Shown here: piece by piece, positions 5,068-7,376 of the stretch
Numbering within the stretch: the stretch's first letter is position 1
How the letters are laid out: every line of letters begins with the position of its first letter
NCBI GenBank assembly: GCA_030656535.1
Contig: JAUSPL010000349.1
Span: forward strand, 1-7,376
Origin: Gemmobacter sp.
GTDB taxonomy: Bacteria > Pseudomonadota > Alphaproteobacteria > Rhodobacterales > Rhodobacteraceae
Length of the DNA stretch: 7,376 nucleotides
Reading direction: 5' to 3'
Program-made: the position numbers and the translations under genes
Notes under the pieces: model-generated
What the model was told of the DNA's origin: nothing
Seen by the model: the letters and a program-made list of their open reading frames with translations, nothing else
Database searches by the model: none

Positions 5068-5540
5068 TGGAAAACTTGCGCAACTGGTTGCGTGGGATAA
5101 TTGCGCCGCTATCCACACGGCCGCCTGCCTTGCAGGTTGCTGCGCTGTGTCTGCGCGATGGTACGAGCGAGCCAGACGTGTTGCTGGTCCGCAGCCTCGA
5201 CACCCGGCGGTGGATCATTCCCAAAGGGTGGCCCATGCCCGGACGCACCCTGTCCGAAGCCGCCGCCATAGAGGCCTGGGAGGAAGCAGGGGTCAAAGGC
5301 CGGATCGACACAACTGCCTGCACAAGTTTCGGATACGCCAAGCGAAAGCGCGCCGGCATGCAGATAGACTGTGAAGTACAGGTGTTTCGACTGATGGTTG
5401 ACAGCCTGGCTGACAGCTACCCTGAAGCCGGCAAACGCGAACGCAAGTGGGTGCCCGCCAGCAAAGCCGCATCAAATGTCAGAGAACCAGAGTTGCGCGC
5501 CTATCTGGTCGGGCTTTCGACACGAGGAGGCTCGCTATAA
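5064..5540 (+). CDS. Nudix hydrolase, DIPP-like
   Basis: This is a 158-residue protein with a single Nudix domain. Core blocks are VAALCLRDG (25-33), VLLVRSLDTRRWIIPKGWP (39-57), the Nudix box (55-77), the second-sheet segment SFGYAKRKR (88-96), and ERKWVPASKAA (126-136). In the box the metal-binding EAWEEAGV (70-77) is intact. The first Glu of the classic pattern is Arg61 and the Arg of the REUxEE motif is Ile69. From memory, the KGWPM-type subfamily of alphaproteobacteria also departs from the consensus here. Such proteins hydrolyse X-diphosphate compounds, possibly dinucleoside or inositol polyphosphates; the substrate is not readable from sequence. ATG choices are 5052, 5064 and 5067. I chose 5064 because it makes the same ATGA overlap with the upstream stop as the other genes here, with GGTGG 5 bases before it. 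Confidence 0.85.
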   Translation: MMENLRNWLRGIIAPLSTRPPALQVAALCLRDGTSEPDVLLVRSLDTRRWIIPKGWPMPGRTLSEAAAIEAWEEAGVKGRIDTTACTSFGYAKRKRAGMQIDCEVQVFRLMVDSLADSYPEAGKRERKWVPASKAASNVREPELRAYLVGLSTRGGSL

Positions 5541-5564
5541 GCTGTCTTTGATCGGGGAAACGCG

Positions 5565-5593
5565 TTGCCGCGAGGGTAGATCCGCGATAGATC
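5565..5593 (+). promoter_or_regulatory. Possible promoter for the phosphate transporter gene
   Basis: TTGCCG (5565-5570) is followed after 17 bases by TAGATC (5588-5593). Both boxes match the sigma-70 consensus only in part (4/6 and 3/6). The gap 5541-5640 is the only break of note in this part of the window, so a separate promoter is plausible. I looked for a Pho box (tandem CTGTCAT-like repeats) and found no convincing copy; TTGTAAC near 5606 has no good partner. Confidence 0.25.
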
Positions 5594-5640
5594 ATGGCAG
5601 ATTTGTAACATCTGAATGACACTCCAGACGACAGGCCCCC

Positions 5641-7119
5641 ATGTCCGACCTGCCCGAGCCAATCAACAAATGGAAAACGCTGGATAAAGATCTGGGGCGA
5701 ATTTCCCATTTGGAGCGCGCGACCCAATATGCAGCCCGTCCGCTGATTGCGCCGGGGATTGCCTTGGCATTCATCGTTCTTGTCGCTTTTGTAGCTGCGG
5801 TGTTTTCCGGCGGATCACCCGACCGGATTGTTGTGATCGCGGCTGCGGCGTTCGGGGCCTATATGGCCTTGAACATCGGGGCCAACGATGTCGCCAACAA
5901 CATGGGTCCGGCGGTCGGGGCCAACGCCCTGACCATGGGCGGTGCGATCGTCATCGCTGCAGTGTTTGAAACGGCAGGCGCGCTGATCGCAGGCGGTGAT
6001 GTGGTGGGAACCATTTCAGGCGGGATAGTGACGCCCGAAAGTCTGGGCAGTGGCAACGATTTCGTCTGGGCCATGCTGGCGGCCATGATCGCCGGGGCAC
6101 TTTGGATCAACTTGGCGACCTGGATAGGCGCGCCGGTATCCACGACACATTCCGTCGTTGGCGGTGTCATGGGGGCAGGGATCGCGGCCGCTGGGTTGAT
6201 GGCTGTCAACTGGCCGACGATGGCACGTATCGCAGCAAGCTGGATCATATCGCCCATGCTGGGCGGGATAGTCGCCGCAGCGCTCCTCGCGCTGATCAAG
6301 GCGCGGATCATGTATGCCGACGACAAGATCGCAGCCGCACGCCGCTGGGTGCCTTTCCTGATTGCGCTGATGGCGGGGGTGTTTGCCACCTATCTTTCGG
6401 TCAAGGGACTGAAGAAAGTGGTCGATATTTCAACCTTCTCGTCAATCATGATCGGGTTGGGCGTTGGCGGTATCACGCAGTTGATTGCCATGCCCTTGAT
6501 CCGCCGGCAGTCCGAAGGCATGGAGAACCGGAAAAAATCGCTGAAAAAGCTGTTTGGCGCGCCGCTGGTGGTGTCTGCGGCCCTGTTGTCCTTTGCACAC
6601 GGCGCGAATGACGTGGCCAATGCGGTCGGTCCGCTGGCAGCAATCGTTCACGCGGTGCAAGATGGCGGCGTTTCGTCCAGCGTCACCATCCCTCTGTGGG
6701 TGATGATCGTCGGTGCGGCCGGGATTTCCTTTGGCCTTGTGTTGTTCGGGCCAAAACTGATCCGGATGGTTGGATCTGAAATCACCAAACTGAACCCGAT
6801 GCGCGCCTATTGCGTGGCGTTGTCAGCGGCGCTGACTGTTATCGTGGCCAGTTGGCTGGGACTGCCGGTTTCATCGACCCACATCGCGGTCGGCGGCATC
6901 TTTGGGGTTGGGTTCTACCGTGAATGGCACTCCGAGCGACGTGCGCGGATGCTGGGCATCATCAAGGGCAAACCCGTCGCAGTGGAAGAGCGCGGGCGGC
7001 GCAAGCTGGTGCGCCGTTCGCATTTTCTGACGATTCTGGCGGCTTGGGTCATCACGGTGCCCGCAACGGCGCTGCTGTCGGCGGTGATATTTCTGGGTCT
7101 CCGGGCGCTGGCCGGCTAA
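5641..7119 (+). CDS. pit: Inorganic phosphate transporter, PiT family
   Basis: This 492-residue membrane protein has the two inverted PiT signature repeats, GANDVANNMGP (80-90) and GANDVANAVGP (321-331). Each has its paired VSTTH/VSSTH motif: APVSTTHSVVGGVMG (164-178) and LPVSSTHIAVGGIFGVGF (408-425). About ten to twelve hydrophobic segments flank these. A charged cytoplasmic loop (about 286-304, RRQSEGMENRKKSLKK) splits the two halves. A roughly 35-residue soluble N-terminal extension precedes the first helix. PiT proteins are low-affinity symporters that move phosphate, often as a neutral metal-phosphate, with H+ (bacteria) or Na+. No DUF47/PhoU-like partner gene lies next to it within the window. 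No good SD precedes ATG 5641; only AGG in ACAGGCCCCC is present. It lies 100 bases downstream of the Nudix gene, on the same strand. Confidence 0.92.
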   Translation: MSDLPEPINKWKTLDKDLGRISHLERATQYAARPLIAPGIALAFIVLVAFVAAVFSGGSPDRIVVIAAAAFGAYMALNIGANDVANNMGPAVGANALTMGGAIVIAAVFETAGALIAGGDVVGTISGGIVTPESLGSGNDFVWAMLAAMIAGALWINLATWIGAPVSTTHSVVGGVMGAGIAAAGLMAVNWPTMARIAASWIISPMLGGIVAAALLALIKARIMYADDKIAAARRWVPFLIALMAGVFATYLSVKGLKKVVDISTFSSIMIGLGVGGITQLIAMPLIRRQSEGMENRKKSLKKLFGAPLVVSAALLSFAHGANDVANAVGPLAAIVHAVQDGGVSSSVTIPLWVMIVGAAGISFGLVLFGPKLIRMVGSEITKLNPMRAYCVALSAALTVIVASWLGLPVSSTHIAVGGIFGVGFYREWHSERRARMLGIIKGKPVAVEERGRRKLVRRSHFLTILAAWVITVPATALLSAVIFLGLRALAG

Positions 7120-7136
7120 GTCAACGCAAACACCCA

Positions 7137-7159
7137 AGGCGCTGCCCCGGGCGTTGCCT
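7137..7159. terminator. Possible bidirectional terminator between convergent genes
   Basis: An imperfect 10-pair hairpin, AGGCGCTGCC / GGCGTTGCCT, has one mismatch and two G-U pairs around a CCG loop. It lies between the phosphate transporter stop and the convergent pncB stop. On the minus strand it is followed by TGGGTGTTTGCG, moderately U-rich; on the plus strand no U-run follows. It is therefore more likely to serve pncB. Confidence 0.4.
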
Positions 7160-7173
7160 GCGACAGGATCGCG

Positions 7174-7376
7174 CTAGACCACAACGTCCATCGCGGCCTG
7201 ATCCCCGACGCCGAACACACGTTTGTAGCGCGCGATCTGATCCGCCGGGCCCATTGCCTTGTTCGGGTTGTCTGACAGCTTTACCGTGGGTCGTCCATCG
7301 GCCGAAACGGCTTTGCACACCAGACTGAACGGCGCCAAGGCGTCGCCAGCGACCAAGCCGCGGAAATCATTGGTCA
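7174..7376 (-). CDS. pncB: Nicotinate phosphoribosyltransferase, C-terminal fragment (5' end outside window)
   Basis: The minus-strand frame is open from the right edge to a stop at 7176-7174. The visible 67 or so residues begin TNDFRGLVAGD and include SLVCKAVSADGRPTVKLSDNPNKAMGP and IARYKRVFG. The lysine/serine-rich VKLSDNPxKAxGP block followed by an RYxRVFG stretch is typical of the C-terminal end of PncB in alphaproteobacteria. The enzyme makes nicotinate mononucleotide from nicotinate and PRPP in the NAD salvage (Preiss-Handler) pathway. The catalytic histidine and PRPP site lie outside the window. It is convergent with the phosphate transporter gene; no functional link is implied. Confidence 0.85.
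   Translation of the reverse strand, partial: TNDFRGLVAGDALAPFSLVCKAVSADGRPTVKLSDNPNKAMGPADQIARYKRVFGVGDQAAMDVVV

Noticed and set aside
5604..5625. Pho box upstream of the phosphate transporter gene
   Set aside because: TTGTAAC is a partial half-site, but the segment 4 bases on (GAATGAC) does not match the second repeat.
5859..6389. 176-codon minus-strand frame opposite the phosphate transporter gene
   Set aside because: Its Ala/Ile/Pro/Thr-rich product mirrors the Gly/Val/Ala codons of the membrane protein on the other strand.

Overview
This looks like a chromosomal stretch from a high-GC alphaproteobacterium, most likely a marine Rhodobacteraceae (Roseobacter-type). The evidence is the GC-rich third codon positions, the sequence flavour of MepA, the DIPP-like Nudix protein and the PiT transporter, and the close gene packing. 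No IS element, tRNA, rRNA, CRISPR array or phage gene is visible. The protein-coding content is mostly housekeeping. The unusual content lies in the two long intergenic regions.

Layout. Positions 1-1267 hold the 3' end of a penicillin-insensitive murein endopeptidase gene (mepA), overlapped by a secreted esterase-like/phytase-fold protein gene. Positions 1268-1507 are a 240-base leader ahead of a queuosine-precursor transporter gene (yhhQ/VUT, 1508-2131). The last 35 bases of this leader can fold as a preQ1-I-type H pseudoknot that captures the ribosome binding site. Positions 2132-2411 hold a compact structured RNA. It has an exceptionally long Shine-Dalgarno sequence, an 18-24 codon ORF, a 14-bp long-range stem that masks the SD and start codon, local hairpins, and a textbook 13-bp intrinsic terminator.

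Positions 2412-5540 form a tight operon of four genes joined by ATGA start/stop overlaps. They encode the ribosome-rescue hydrolase ArfB, a class III PLP enzyme of the AGXT2-like/phospho-lyase type, an APH-fold kinase, and a Nudix hydrolase. A PiT-family phosphate transporter follows at 5641-7119. A convergent gene at the right edge is the 3' end of nicotinate phosphoribosyltransferase (pncB).

How the parts may work together. The kinase and the PLP enzyme resemble the two halves of known 'phosphorylate an amino alcohol, then eliminate phosphate and ammonia' routes (hydroxylysine kinase with phosphohydroxylysine phospho-lyase, or ethanolamine-phosphate phospho-lyase), so they probably act in sequence on one substrate. 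The yhhQ leader would link transporter translation to preQ1. The 2184-2354 RNA has no match that I can name. Its SD pairs with an internal segment that imitates the 16S rRNA 3' tail, and it lies just upstream of a ribosome-rescue gene. It is the best candidate here for something undescribed.
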